Source of the DNA: Sphingomonas kyeonggiensis
GTDB taxonomy: Bacteria; Pseudomonadota; Alphaproteobacteria; Sphingomonadales; Sphingomonadaceae
Length of the DNA: 64,000 nucleotides
NCBI RefSeq assembly: GCF_014204495.1
Contig: NZ_JACHLN010000002.1
Location: 1,178,001-1,242,000, forward strand
Reading direction: 5' to 3'
The notes below the pieces were generated by a model that saw only the letters and a program-made list of their open reading frames with translations, made no database searches and had not been told where the DNA came from. A program made the position numbers and the translations under genes. Below, in pieces: positions 52,548 to 61,138 of the stretch. Each line of letters begins with the position of its first letter. The first letter of the stretch is position 1.

Positions 52548-54226
52548 CAGACCGAGTACAGCGCGATGAGGATCAGGATCACGCCGATGCCGGCGATGTT
52601 GAACACGTTCGGAGTCTTGAAGCTGACACCCTCCATGGTCACGCGATTGGCGTTGCCACTACCCTTGAACACAAGGCTGACAACCACTGCCAGCCCCAGG
52701 CTGACGAAGAAGACCACCATCATCCGGTTCATGAACGGCATGCCCGTCAGCCCCAGGGCATCCTGGAAAGCCGCCACACTGGTACCCAGTACGTTCACCG
52801 GGATGTGCATGCCAAGAAAGTCATGCGGCACGGCCCAGTTGACCCACATGAACCAGGACATGAACACCGACATGATCGCCGCGGTAATTGCGCCATTCTC
52901 GGTCGCCGGCTTCCAGAACAGGCCGAGCAGGAAGATCACGGTGATACCGGGCGTGAAAAAGCCCGAGAATTCCTGGATGAACTGGAAGGCCTGGTCGGAC
53001 TGGCCGATCAGCGGCCTGGCGGCGAGGATCGCGATCACCACCGCGGCGGCCGCGACGATACGGCCGACGAGGACGAGATGCTTCTCCTGGCCGGTCTTGC
53101 CCTCGCCATTCTCGCCGCGCGTGTTGATCCCGCGCGCCTTGGCGTAAAGATCCAGCGTGAAGATGGTGCCGATCGAATTGATCTTGGAGGCGGTCGACGC
53201 GATGATCGCCGCGACCAGCGCCGCGAAGACCAGGCCGAGCAGGCCCGGCGGCAGCAGCTTGAGCATCGTCGGATAGGCCTCGTCGCCCACCGCCAGGTTC
53301 GGCGCCAGCATCACCGCGGCGATGCCCGGCAGCACGATGATCACCGGCATCAGCAGCTTGAGGTACGCGGCGAGCGTGATGCCCTTCTGCGCCTCGCCCA
53401 GGTTCTTCGCGGCCAGCGCGCGCTGGATGATGTACTGGTTGAAGCCCCAATAGCTCAGGTTGGCGATCCACATGCCGCCGACGAGCACGGCGATGCCGGG
53501 CAGGTCCTTGTAATAGGGATTGTCGGGCGAGAGGATCATGTCGAACTTCTCGGGATGCGCGTTCATCAGCGTGTGGAAGCCGGCGAACACGCCTTGCCCG
53601 CCGCCGATCTGGTCGAGCGTCAGATACGAGACGATCAGGCCGCCCATCACCAGCAGCGTCACCTGGACGATGTCGGTCAGCGCCACTGCCTTGAGGCCGC
53701 CGTAGAGCTGGTAGAGCAGCGCGAACAGGCCGAGCGCGATCAGCGCCGCGTTCTGGTCGATACCCGCCACCTTGTGCACCGCGATCGAGCCGAGCCAGAT
53801 GATCGAGGTCAGGTTCACGAACACGTAGAGCGCGAGCCAGAACACCGCCATCAGCACCGGCAGCACCTTGCCGTACCGCTGCTCGAGGAACTGCGGCATC
53901 GTGTAGATCTGGTTCTTGAGGAAGATCGGCAGGAAGTACTTGCCGACGATCAACAGCGTGAGCGCCGCCATCCACTCGTACGAGGCAATGGCGAGGCCGA
54001 TCTTGTAGCCCGAGCCGGCCATGCCGACGATCTGCTCGGCCGAGATGTTCGCCGCGATCAGCGACGCGCCGATCGCCCACCAGGGCAGCGACTTGGACGC
54101 GAGGAAATAGTCGGACGTGTCCTTGGCGTGGCCCGCCTTTTCCCGGCTGACCCACTGCGCCAGGCCGAATATGCCGATGGCGTATATGATGACCACGATC
54201 AGGTCGATCTGCGACAGGCTCGTCAC
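52541..54226 (-). CDS. Sodium:solute (sugar) symporter, SSS family
   Basis: A 561-residue, about 14-helix inner-membrane carrier similar to vSGLT-type sodium/sugar symporters. Family stretches include WWAIGASLIAANISAEQIVGMAG, here of length above that shown elsewhere in this note only by position (residues about 49-71), YGGLKAVALTDIVQ and AALVAAIIASTASKINSIGT. It starts at GTG after GGGAGGGATA. In an operon with dgoK and dgoA, the substrate is likely galactose, arabinose or a related sugar. A FadR-type regulator is divergent from it. Confidence 0.92.
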   Translation of the reverse strand: MTSLSQIDLIVVIIYAIGIFGLAQWVSREKAGHAKDTSDYFLASKSLPWWAIGASLIAANISAEQIVGMAGSGYKIGLAIASYEWMAALTLLIVGKYFLPIFLKNQIYTMPQFLEQRYGKVLPVLMAVFWLALYVFVNLTSIIWLGSIAVHKVAGIDQNAALIALGLFALLYQLYGGLKAVALTDIVQVTLLVMGGLIVSYLTLDQIGGGQGVFAGFHTLMNAHPEKFDMILSPDNPYYKDLPGIAVLVGGMWIANLSYWGFNQYIIQRALAAKNLGEAQKGITLAAYLKLLMPVIIVLPGIAAVMLAPNLAVGDEAYPTMLKLLPPGLLGLVFAALVAAIIASTASKINSIGTIFTLDLYAKARGINTRGENGEGKTGQEKHLVLVGRIVAAAAVVIAILAARPLIGQSDQAFQFIQEFSGFFTPGITVIFLLGLFWKPATENGAITAAIMSVFMSWFMWVNWAVPHDFLGMHIPVNVLGTSVAAFQDALGLTGMPFMNRMMVVFFVSLGLAVVVSLVFKGSGNANRVTMEGVSFKTPNVFNIAGIGVILILIALYSVWW

Positions 54227-54267
54227 GCTATCCCTCCCTTAGGTACCGCGCGCTCAAACGGGGCGGT

Positions 54268-54297
54268 CGAATGGTTCATTTATCTTATTAATTGGGC
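54268..54297. promoter_or_regulatory. A/T-rich divergent promoter between symporter and FadR-type gene
   Basis: This A/T-rich stretch in the GC-rich intergenic region includes CATTTATCT (54277-54285), which is also present in the operator region of the first FadR-type gene (42819-42827). It is the probable control site for the symporter/dgoKA operon. Confidence 0.4.
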
Positions 54298-54381
54298 TTG
54301 TCTAGCCACGCGTTTGGGATACAGCTAGAAATCAGAGGGCAAGCGACGACCGTCGCCTCGACAGAAAAGGAATACCCGCGC

Positions 54382-55119
54382 GTGGCAACGTCTCTATCCA
54401 AGTCGTCAGACGAACTCCGTCCGCAGCTTGGCCGCAACCTCACCTATGGCCTGCTCGACCGGCTGGGCCGCGCGATCGTCACCGGCCATTACGAGAACAA
54501 GCCCTTCCCGACCGAGGCCGAGCTGACCACCCAGCACGGTGTCAGCCGTTCGGTGACGCGCGAAGCGGTCAAGATGCTCACGGCCAAGGGCCTGCTGAGC
54601 GCCCGTCCGCGCCAGGGCACGGTGGTCGAGCCGACCACGTCCTGGAACCTGTTCGACACCGACGTGCTGCGCTGGCTGCTCGAGCGGCAATTCTCGGTCG
54701 AGCTGCTCAAGCAGTTCAACCAGCTGCGCGTCGCGATCGAGCCCGAAGCCGCCGCGCTCGCCGCGCGCTTCGCCACCAGTGCCGATATCGAGGCGATCGG
54801 CGAAGGCCTTGCCCGCATGGAAGCCGCCGAGAAGGGCATGGACGACACGCTGGAGGCGGATATCGCCTTCCACGTCTCGATCCTCCGCGCCTCGGGCAAC
54901 CCCTTCTACGTCCAGTTCCGCGACGTGGTGGGCACGGCGCTGCGCACCTCGATCCGCTTCACCAACCGCGTGAAGGGGCGCACCGCCAATGTCGCGGATC
55001 ACGGCCGCGTGCTCGATGCGATCCAGGCACGCGACCCCAATTCGGCACGCGTCGCGATGCGCGCGCTGATCTCCGACGTGCTCGAGCTGATCGACGCCCA
55101 CGAGAACACGCCGGCCTGA
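54382..55119 (+). CDS. GntR-family regulator, FadR subfamily (second copy)
   Basis: A 245-residue regulator if started at GTG 54382, which fits the family length; an in-frame TTG at 54292 would add 30 residues without support. The winged helix (NKPFPTEAELTTQHGVS, SVTREAVKMLTAKGLL) is nearly identical to that of the regulator at 42878. The FCD domain (ADIAFHVSILRASGNPFY, NVADHGRVLDAI) binds the effector, often a sugar acid. Divergent from the symporter/dgoKA operon, it is likely induced by a galactonate-type intermediate (inference). It ends only three bases from the convergent GH43 gene, with a hairpin over that junction. Confidence 0.88.
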   Translation: MATSLSKSSDELRPQLGRNLTYGLLDRLGRAIVTGHYENKPFPTEAELTTQHGVSRSVTREAVKMLTAKGLLSARPRQGTVVEPTTSWNLFDTDVLRWLLERQFSVELLKQFNQLRVAIEPEAAALAARFATSADIEAIGEGLARMEAAEKGMDDTLEADIAFHVSILRASGNPFYVQFRDVVGTALRTSIRFTNRVKGRTANVADHGRVLDAIQARDPNSARVAMRALISDVLELIDAHENTPA

Positions 55120-55122
55120 TCC

Positions 55123-56049
55123 TCAGTCCATCCTGATCGGCAGGATGGACCCGTCCTTGCCGAACGCCACCGACGTGATCGCCACCCGGCGCGAGCCGGT
55201 ATAGGGGCCGTCATGCGGCTGCCCTTCCCAGCGGTGATAGGCGATGTACCAGCGCCCGTCCCGGGGATCGCGCAGGAACGCATGGTGGCCCGGCCCCTTG
55301 TACCTGGCGTCGCTGACCAGGATCGCCCCGCGATATTTCCACGGCCCCACCGGTGATTTCGCCGTGGCGTAGTGGACCGAATAGGTCGTGTCGCGGAAAT
55401 TGCCCGAGGAATAGGACAGGTAATAGGTACCCTTGCGCTCGAACATGAACGAGCCCTCGGTGAAGTGCGCCGGCGTCTGCACCTTCACCTCATGGTCGAT
55501 GCTGACCATGTCGGGCCTGAGCTGCCAGACGCGCAGCGTCGCCCCGGCGCTGCCGCCGGCATAGAGGTAGCTCCGGCCCGTCCGCGGATCGGTGAACACC
55601 GCCGGGTCGATCGCCTCGAAGCCGTGCCCGCCATCGTTCACCAGCGGCTTGCCGCTGTCCTTGCAGGGACCCGCCGGACCTTCGCAGGTCGCCACGCCGA
55701 TGCGGCTCGGCGTCGGGTTCTGCGGGCCGATCGAGTAATAGAAATAATAGCGCCCGTTCGCGCGGACCATGTCCGGCGCCCACAGGCGGTGCTCGGGCGC
55801 CTTGTCGTCCGTGATCCACGGGATCATCGAATGATCGAGGAGGACCGGCCCCTTCTCCCATTTCCGCATGTCGAGCGAATGCCAGGCGACCAGCGTCTTC
55901 CCCCCGAAGGTCGGGTAGAGCCAGTACTGCCCCTCCGCGACTTCGAAATCGGGATCGGCGCCGTCGAAGAAGGACGGCGCGTCCTGGGCATGCGCCGGCA
56001 GCGCGGCGAGGACGAGCCCCGCCAGCGCCGCGGCAATCCCCCGCCGCAT
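55123..56049 (-). CDS. GH43-family exported hydrolase
   Basis: A 308-residue GH43 enzyme with a Sec signal (MRRGIAAALAGLVLAALPAHA). The triad is Asp in FDGADPDFEV, Asp in AIDPAVFTDPRTG and Glu in HFTEGSFMFERKG. It resembles the GH43 at 15408 in its blade sequences (TEGSFM/VEGSFL). ATG at 56049 overlaps the stop of the GH5-like gene (TGATG); a GTG one codon earlier is less likely. It is the last gene of the operon that runs from the dehydratase at 61019. The product is likely arabinose or galactose. Confidence 0.88.
   Translation of the reverse strand: MRRGIAAALAGLVLAALPAHAQDAPSFFDGADPDFEVAEGQYWLYPTFGGKTLVAWHSLDMRKWEKGPVLLDHSMIPWITDDKAPEHRLWAPDMVRANGRYYFYYSIGPQNPTPSRIGVATCEGPAGPCKDSGKPLVNDGGHGFEAIDPAVFTDPRTGRSYLYAGGSAGATLRVWQLRPDMVSIDHEVKVQTPAHFTEGSFMFERKGTYYLSYSSGNFRDTTYSVHYATAKSPVGPWKYRGAILVSDARYKGPGHHAFLRDPRDGRWYIAYHRWEGQPHDGPYTGSRRVAITSVAFGKDGSILPIRMD
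55126..55150. terminator. Hairpin GTCCATCCTG-ATCGG-CAGGATGGAC over a gene end
   Basis: A perfect 10-bp stem with a 5-base loop. It lies seven bases after the FadR-type stop and covers the last codons of the convergent GH43 gene. It may serve as terminator for the regulator and as a 3' stabiliser for the GH43 operon. Confidence 0.65.
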
Positions 56050-57188
56050 CACTTGGCGATCGGCGTGGCAGGAACCACGCCCTTCGGTGCCGTCGCCATG
56101 CGCTTGATCAGGTCGACCTCGGCCTGGCGATAGGGCCTGCCGTCGAGATAGAGGATGTCGTGGAACCAGATCGTCGGCTCCTCATAGGTATAGGGCTTCT
56201 TCCAGCTGTCCCAGGGCAGCCGCGTCTGCATCTTCCCGTCGACGAAACCCCAATTGTACATCGCGATGTTGAGCCGCTTGGCGATCGGCAGCGAGCCTTC
56301 GAAGGTCGAGCCGTTGCCGCGCGCCATGTACTCGGTGCACCAGACCGGGCGGCCATAGCTGAGCATCTGCCTGGCCCGCGCCTCGAACTTCTCCGGCCAG
56401 CTATAGTCGTGGAAGCTCAGCACGTCGGATTCGGCGATCTGGATCTTCTCGACCGCATCGAGCTTGGTCTGGTCGTCCCAGTGATTGCCGATCCACACGC
56501 CCGAAGTGAGCGGCTGGATCGGATCGGCCGAGCGCGCCGCGGCGAACATCCGCGGGAGCAAGGTCGCGACATATTTCTTCTTGTCGACCGTCGGCTTGTA
56601 GTTGCCGCCGCCGCCATTGTTCGGCTCGTTCCAGACGTCCCAGCCGATCACCCGCTCGTCCCTGGCGAAGGTCGTCACCAGGTCCTTCACATAGGCTTCG
56701 AGCTTGTCGTACTGCGACGCGTCCTTCAGCCGCGCCTCGCCCGGCGACTGGACCGATCCCGAATTGTGCACGCCGGGGATCGGCGGATGCTGCGGCCCGG
56801 CGACCGGGTTCGGATCCCAGCAGCTGTCGAAGAAGATCCACAGGGTCTTGATCTTGTGCTTCGCCGCGATCGTCATGAACTCGTCCATCCGGCGCTTGAG
56901 CCCGGCGGCATCGGTTTCCCACAGCAGGTGGTGCAGGTTCACCCGCATCACGTTCATCCCCATCGCCTCGGCCCAGCCGAGCTCCAGGTCGATGCGCTTG
57001 GGATCCCAGGTCTCGGCCTGGAACATCTCGAGCTGGTTGATCGCGGTTGCCGGCGTGTAGTTGGCGCCGACCTGCCAGGGCTGCTTGGCGTGCCAGGCAT
57101 TCGCCTGCGCCGCGGTCCACTGATCGCGGGCAAGCGCCGGCGTCGCCGCCAGCATCGTGCTGGCGGCCAGGAATACGATAGCCTTCAT
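56049..57188 (-). CDS. GH5-like (clan GH-A) exported glycosidase
   Basis: A 379-residue exported protein (signal MKAIVFLAASTMLAATPALA). The TIM barrel shows VGANYTPATAINQLEMF, GMNVMRVNLHHLLWE, the acid/base Glu in GWDVWNEPNN and the nucleophile Glu in PVWCTEYMARG, as in retaining clan GH-A enzymes. Related proteins are annotated as 1,4-beta-xylanases or cellulases; the true substrate is not clear. ATG at 57188 follows AGGGGAGCAGC. The stop overlaps the GH43 start. It is 11 bases after the mutarotase gene, in one operon with the sugar-acid dehydratase. Confidence 0.83.
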   Translation of the reverse strand: MKAIVFLAASTMLAATPALARDQWTAAQANAWHAKQPWQVGANYTPATAINQLEMFQAETWDPKRIDLELGWAEAMGMNVMRVNLHHLLWETDAAGLKRRMDEFMTIAAKHKIKTLWIFFDSCWDPNPVAGPQHPPIPGVHNSGSVQSPGEARLKDASQYDKLEAYVKDLVTTFARDERVIGWDVWNEPNNGGGGNYKPTVDKKKYVATLLPRMFAAARSADPIQPLTSGVWIGNHWDDQTKLDAVEKIQIAESDVLSFHDYSWPEKFEARARQMLSYGRPVWCTEYMARGNGSTFEGSLPIAKRLNIAMYNWGFVDGKMQTRLPWDSWKKPYTYEEPTIWFHDILYLDGRPYRQAEVDLIKRMATAPKGVVPATPIAK

Positions 57189-57199
57189 TGCTGCTCCCC

Positions 57200-58351
57200 T
57201 TAGCGGCCGGCCTGACCCGTGGTCAGGCGATAGGTCATCACGTTGTGATAGGTCTGGCCCGGCTCCAGCCGGGCGCTGGTGAAGCCCTTCTGGTTGGGCG
57301 AGTCCGGGAAGAGCTGCGGCTCCATCACGAAGCCGTCGCCCTCGCGGTACACCTTCTTGGCCTTGCCGTGCGAGGTGCCGTCCAGGAAGTTGCCCGAATA
57401 GAATTGCAGCCCCGGCTGGTTCGACCACAGCTCGAAGCCGCGGCCCGATGCCGGATCCCGGACCCTGGCCATCAGATGCTGGTCCTTGGTCACTTCGCGG
57501 CCGATCACCCAGTTATGGTCGTAGCCGCGTGCCCAGATGATCTGCTGGTCGCTGGCGTCGCGCACCCGGTCGCCGATCGCGCGCGGGGTGCGGAAGTCGA
57601 ACACGGTGCCGGCCACCGGGCGGAACTCGCCGGTCGGGATCGCCCCGTCGTCGGTCGGCAGATAGGTCTGCGCCGGGATCGTCACGACATGCCCCATCGC
57701 GCCGTTCGACGAGCCTTCGCCCGACAGGTTCCAGCAGCCATGGTTGGTCAGGTTGACGATCGTCGTCTTGTCGGTGGTCGCCCGATAGTCGATCGTCAGA
57801 TGGTTCTGCTCGTCGAGCGAATAGGTCGCGTCGACGGTCAGCGTGCCGGGATAGCCCATGTCGCCGTCCGGGCTGACATAGCGCAGCGTGACCGAGGCGG
57901 TCGGGCCGTCCTTCACCGAGGTGATGGTCCACAACACCTTGTCGAAGCCGGTGGTGCCGCCGTGCAGCGCGTTCTTCCCGTTGTTGATCGGGGTCTGGTA
58001 GGTCTGGCCGTCGAGCGTGAACTTGCCCGCCGCCAGGCGGTTGCCGAAGCGGCCGACGATCGGGCCGAAATATTGCGGCTTGGCGAGATACTGTTCGAGA
58101 TTGTCATAGCCGAGCGCGATATCGGCCTTCTTGCCGTTGCGATCGGGCATGATGAGCGACTGGATCGTCGCGCCCCAGCCGATGATGTTCGCCGAAACGC
58201 CCTTGCCGTTGGTCAGCGTCACCGATTCAACCGTGCGCCCGTCGGGCAGCTTGCCGAAGGTGCCGCGCTTGGCGGTCGCCGCCTCGGCATTGCTCGCCAG
58301 TGCGCAGACGAGCGCTGCGCCCAGCAGCAGCGCGCTCTTGTTCAGCGTCAT
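57200..58351 (-). CDS. galM: Aldose 1-epimerase (mutarotase), periplasmic
   Basis: A 383-residue aldose 1-epimerase with a Sec signal (MTLNKSALLLGAALVCALAS). Conserved blocks are GATIQSLIMPDRNG, GRFGNRLAAGKF, ALHGGTTGFDK, the catalytic His in NLTNHGCWNLSG and the catalytic Glu in VMEPQLFPDSPNQ. It interconverts alpha and beta anomers of galactose and other aldoses. Exported mutarotases speed use of the anomer required by the sugar carriers or dehydrogenase. It is 11 bases from the lactonase gene on one side and 11 from the GH5-like gene on the other. Confidence 0.92.
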   Translation of the reverse strand: MTLNKSALLLGAALVCALASNAEAATAKRGTFGKLPDGRTVESVTLTNGKGVSANIIGWGATIQSLIMPDRNGKKADIALGYDNLEQYLAKPQYFGPIVGRFGNRLAAGKFTLDGQTYQTPINNGKNALHGGTTGFDKVLWTITSVKDGPTASVTLRYVSPDGDMGYPGTLTVDATYSLDEQNHLTIDYRATTDKTTIVNLTNHGCWNLSGEGSSNGAMGHVVTIPAQTYLPTDDGAIPTGEFRPVAGTVFDFRTPRAIGDRVRDASDQQIIWARGYDHNWVIGREVTKDQHLMARVRDPASGRGFELWSNQPGLQFYSGNFLDGTSHGKAKKVYREGDGFVMEPQLFPDSPNQKGFTSARLEPGQTYHNVMTYRLTTGQAGR

Positions 58352-58362
58352 CCCTCTTCTCC

Positions 58363-59217
58363 TCAACCGCGATAGAGTTGGGTCGCCAGGCCGCGGCAGC
58401 CTGGATCGACCTCGAACAATGCGCCGCCATGGGGCTCGTCCACCCCATCGCCCGCCGATGTGACGAACATGCGGTCGAGCCCCTCGCCCGCAAAGGTGCA
58501 ACTGGTGATCTGGCTCGCCGGCAGCGCGATGCTGCGCATCCGCGCGCCTTCGGGCGAGAAACGCGTGACGCAGCCCGCACCCCAGCAGCCGACCCACAAA
58601 CAGCCCTCGGCATCGAAGGTCATGCCGTCGGGATTGCCCCATTCGGGCTGGAACGCGATGAAGGGCGTGCGCGGCCCCAGCGATCCGTCGTCGTTGATGT
58701 CGAAGCGGAAGATCGTCGCCAGCGCGGTGTCGGTATGGAGCAGGAAGCTGCCATCGGCGGCGACCGCCGGACCGTTGGCGATCGTATAGGGCCCGTCAAC
58801 GCGCGTCACTGTGCCGTCGGTATCGAGCCGGTAGAAGCTGCCGGTCGGATCGCTGCAGTTGATCGACATGGTGCCGGCCCAGATGCGGCCCTGCGTATCG
58901 GCCTTGGCATCGTTGATCCGGTTCTCGACCCGGTCCGGCTCGGGATTGGCGAGCAGGCGTGTGGCGCCGGTTTCGGGATTGAAGCGAAGCAGGCGGCGCC
59001 CCAGCCCGATGACGAACCCGCCCCGCTCGCGCTCGATTGCCCAGCCGAGATAGTCGTCGAACACCCAGGCACTGATCGCACCGGTTCCAAGCGACAGCCG
59101 GTTGAGCCGGCGAGAAAGGATGTCCGTCCAGTAGAGCGCGTTCTCGCGCGCCGACCAGAGCGGCCCCTCGCCCAGGACATCGCGACGGTCACGCTCGACG
59201 ATGCGGACCAGGCTCAT
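58363..59217 (-). CDS. SMP-30/gluconolactonase-family sugar lactonase
   Basis: A 284-residue cytoplasmic six-bladed propeller of the SMP-30 family. The metal ligands are the Glu in LGEGPLWSA, Asn in DNRIND-like VENRINDAKAD, and Asp in GNPDGMTFDAEG. It opens galactono-, arabino- or xylonolactone to the free acid. The ATG overlaps the dehydratase stop (TGATG), which places it between the dehydrogenase (lactone producer) and the dehydratase (acid consumer). This neighbourhood supports L-arabinolactonase or galactonolactonase activity. Confidence 0.88.
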   Translation of the reverse strand: MSLVRIVERDRRDVLGEGPLWSARENALYWTDILSRRLNRLSLGTGAISAWVFDDYLGWAIERERGGFVIGLGRRLLRFNPETGATRLLANPEPDRVENRINDAKADTQGRIWAGTMSINCSDPTGSFYRLDTDGTVTRVDGPYTIANGPAVAADGSFLLHTDTALATIFRFDINDDGSLGPRTPFIAFQPEWGNPDGMTFDAEGCLWVGCWGAGCVTRFSPEGARMRSIALPASQITSCTFAGEGLDRMFVTSAGDGVDEPHGGALFEVDPGCRGLATQLYRG

Positions 59218-61019
59218 CAGTGGCTGTCCCGCGGCACGCCGTATTTCTGGGCGATGCGCTGATACTTCACCGCATTCTCGAACACCGCGCCGCCATCGAA
59301 CTGGCCGACCAGGCTGCGATGGATTTCCTGCCAAGGGGTCTGCGCTTCGGGCACATAATCGATGGCGAGCGCAGCGCGGCGCGCGGCGAGTTCGGCCTCG
59401 TCCACCAGCATGTCGGCAGTGCGGTTCTTCAGGTCGATACGGATACGGTCGCCGGTCTTCACCAGTGCCAGGCCACCGCCGACGGCCGCTTCCGGCGCCG
59501 CGTTGAGGATCGAAGGCGATCCGCTGGTGCCCGACTGGCGGCCATCGCCCAGGCAGGGCAGCGCATGCACCCCGGCGCGGATCAGCGCGACCGGCGGGCG
59601 CATGTTCACCACTTCGGCGCCGCCCGGATAGCCGACCGGCCCTGCCCCGCGCATGATCAGGATCGAATGGTCATCGGCACCCAGCGCCGGATCGTCGATC
59701 CGCCTGTGGTAGTCCTCGGGCCCGTCGAACACGATCGCCGTGCCTTCGAACGCATCGGGATTTTCGGGATCGGATAGATAGCGGTTGCGGAACTCCTCGG
59801 AGAGCACCGAGAGTTTCATCACCGCATTGTCGAACAGATTGCCCGAAAGCACGGTCAGGCCCGCGGCCTGCTTCAGCGGCGCATCGAGCGGGAAGATCAC
59901 ATCGGCATCTTCCACCGTCGCGGCCCCAACATTCTCCCCGATCGTCTTGCCGTTGACGGTCAGCGCGCTGCCGTCGATCAGCCCGGCGCGGAGCAGCTGC
60001 CCCATCACCGCGGGCACGCCACCAGCGCGGTAGAAGTCCTCGCCCAGATACTTGCCCGCCGGCTGCAGGTTCACCAGCAGCGGGATCTCGGCGCCGTGCT
60101 CCTCCCAGTCGGCCAGGCTCAGCTCGACGCCGATATGGCGGGCGATGGCGTTGAGATGAATCGGCGCGTTGGTCGAGCCGCCGATCGCCGAGTTCACCCG
60201 GATCGCGTTGAGGAAGGCCTGGCGGGTCAGCACGTCCGAAGGCTTGCGATCGGCATGCACCATTTCGACGATCTGCACGCCGGTGTGATAGGCGCATTCG
60301 GCGCGGTCGCGGTACGGCGCCGGGATCGCCGCCGAGCCGGGCAGCGACATGCCGAGCGCCTCGGTCAGCGAGTTCATCGTCGTCGCGGTGCCCATGGTGT
60401 TGCACCAGCCGGTCGACGGCGCCGAGCTGGCGACCAGCTCGATGAAGCCCTTGTAATCGATTTCGCCGGCCGCGAGCATCTCGCGCGCCTTCCACACGAT
60501 CGTGCCCGAGCCGGTGCGCTCGCCCTTGAACCAGCCGTTGAGCATCGGGCCGACCGACAGCGCGATCGCCGGGATGTTCACCGTGGCGGCGGCCATCAGG
60601 CAGGCCGGGGTGGTCTTGTCGCAGCCGATCGTCATGACGACGCCGTCCATCGGGTAGCCGAAGATCGCCTCGACCAGGCTGAGATACTGGAGATTGCGGT
60701 CCAGCCCGGCGGTAGGGCGCTTGCCGGTCTCCTGGATCGGGTGGGTCGGGAATTCGAGCGCGATGCCGCCCGCGTCGCGGATGCCCTCGCGCACGCGCTT
60801 GGCGAGTTCGAGATGGTGGCGGTTGCACGGGGTCAGGTCGCTGCCGGTCTGGGCGATGCCGATGATCGGCCGGCCCGATTGCAGCTCCTCCAGGCTGATG
60901 CCGAAGTTCAGGTAGCGCTCGACATAGAGCGCGGTCATGTCGGGGTTGGAGGGATCGTCGAACCAGGCGCGCGACCGCAGATTCGGGCGCTCACCCTCGA
61001 CTTTACCACCGCCGGACAT
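59217..61019 (-). CDS. IlvD/Edd-family sugar-acid dehydratase (arabonate/galactonate-type)
   Basis: A 600-residue dehydratase of the IlvD/Edd family, subgroup of pentonate/hexonate dehydratases. Iron-sulfur cysteines lie in [22 protein letters not shown] and [10 protein letters not shown]; the conserved [14 protein letters not shown] is near the C-terminus. It converts L-arabonate, D-xylonate or D-galactonate to the 2-keto-3-deoxy acid. Together with dgoK and dgoA it can complete galactose oxidation. The ATG follows GAAGAGGGTTTTGT. It heads the operon with lactonase, mutarotase, GH5-like and GH43 genes and is divergent from the dehydrogenase. Confidence 0.92.
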   Translation of the reverse strand: MSGGGKVEGERPNLRSRAWFDDPSNPDMTALYVERYLNFGISLEELQSGRPIIGIAQTGSDLTPCNRHHLELAKRVREGIRDAGGIALEFPTHPIQETGKRPTAGLDRNLQYLSLVEAIFGYPMDGVVMTIGCDKTTPACLMAAATVNIPAIALSVGPMLNGWFKGERTGSGTIVWKAREMLAAGEIDYKGFIELVASSAPSTGWCNTMGTATTMNSLTEALGMSLPGSAAIPAPYRDRAECAYHTGVQIVEMVHADRKPSDVLTRQAFLNAIRVNSAIGGSTNAPIHLNAIARHIGVELSLADWEEHGAEIPLLVNLQPAGKYLGEDFYRAGGVPAVMGQLLRAGLIDGSALTVNGKTIGENVGAATVEDADVIFPLDAPLKQAAGLTVLSGNLFDNAVMKLSVLSEEFRNRYLSDPENPDAFEGTAIVFDGPEDYHRRIDDPALGADDHSILIMRGAGPVGYPGGAEVVNMRPPVALIRAGVHALPCLGDGRQSGTSGSPSILNAAPEAAVGGGLALVKTGDRIRIDLKNRTADMLVDEAELAARRAALAIDYVPEAQTPWQEIHRSLVGQFDGGAVFENAVKYQRIAQKYGVPRDSH

Positions 61020-61110
61020 ACAAAACCCTCTTCCTGAAACCGCAGCCGTTCACTGGCGCGTTCGCACGTAACGGCGCACTTGATAGAGCGGATCACGGCG
61101 GATAGGAAGC

Positions 61111-61127
61111 ATATATATCGTATAAAA
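61111..61127. promoter_or_regulatory. A/T-rich box ATATATATCGTATA between dehydratase and dehydrogenase
   Basis: A short A/T-rich element in the 119-bp divergent region, just before the GGGAG ribosome site of the dehydrogenase. It likely holds promoter or operator elements for both operons, and recalls the TATATGA/TCATATA site at 50976-50998. It is not a perfect palindrome. Confidence 0.35.
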
Positions 61128-61138
61128 GGGAGTTAGGG

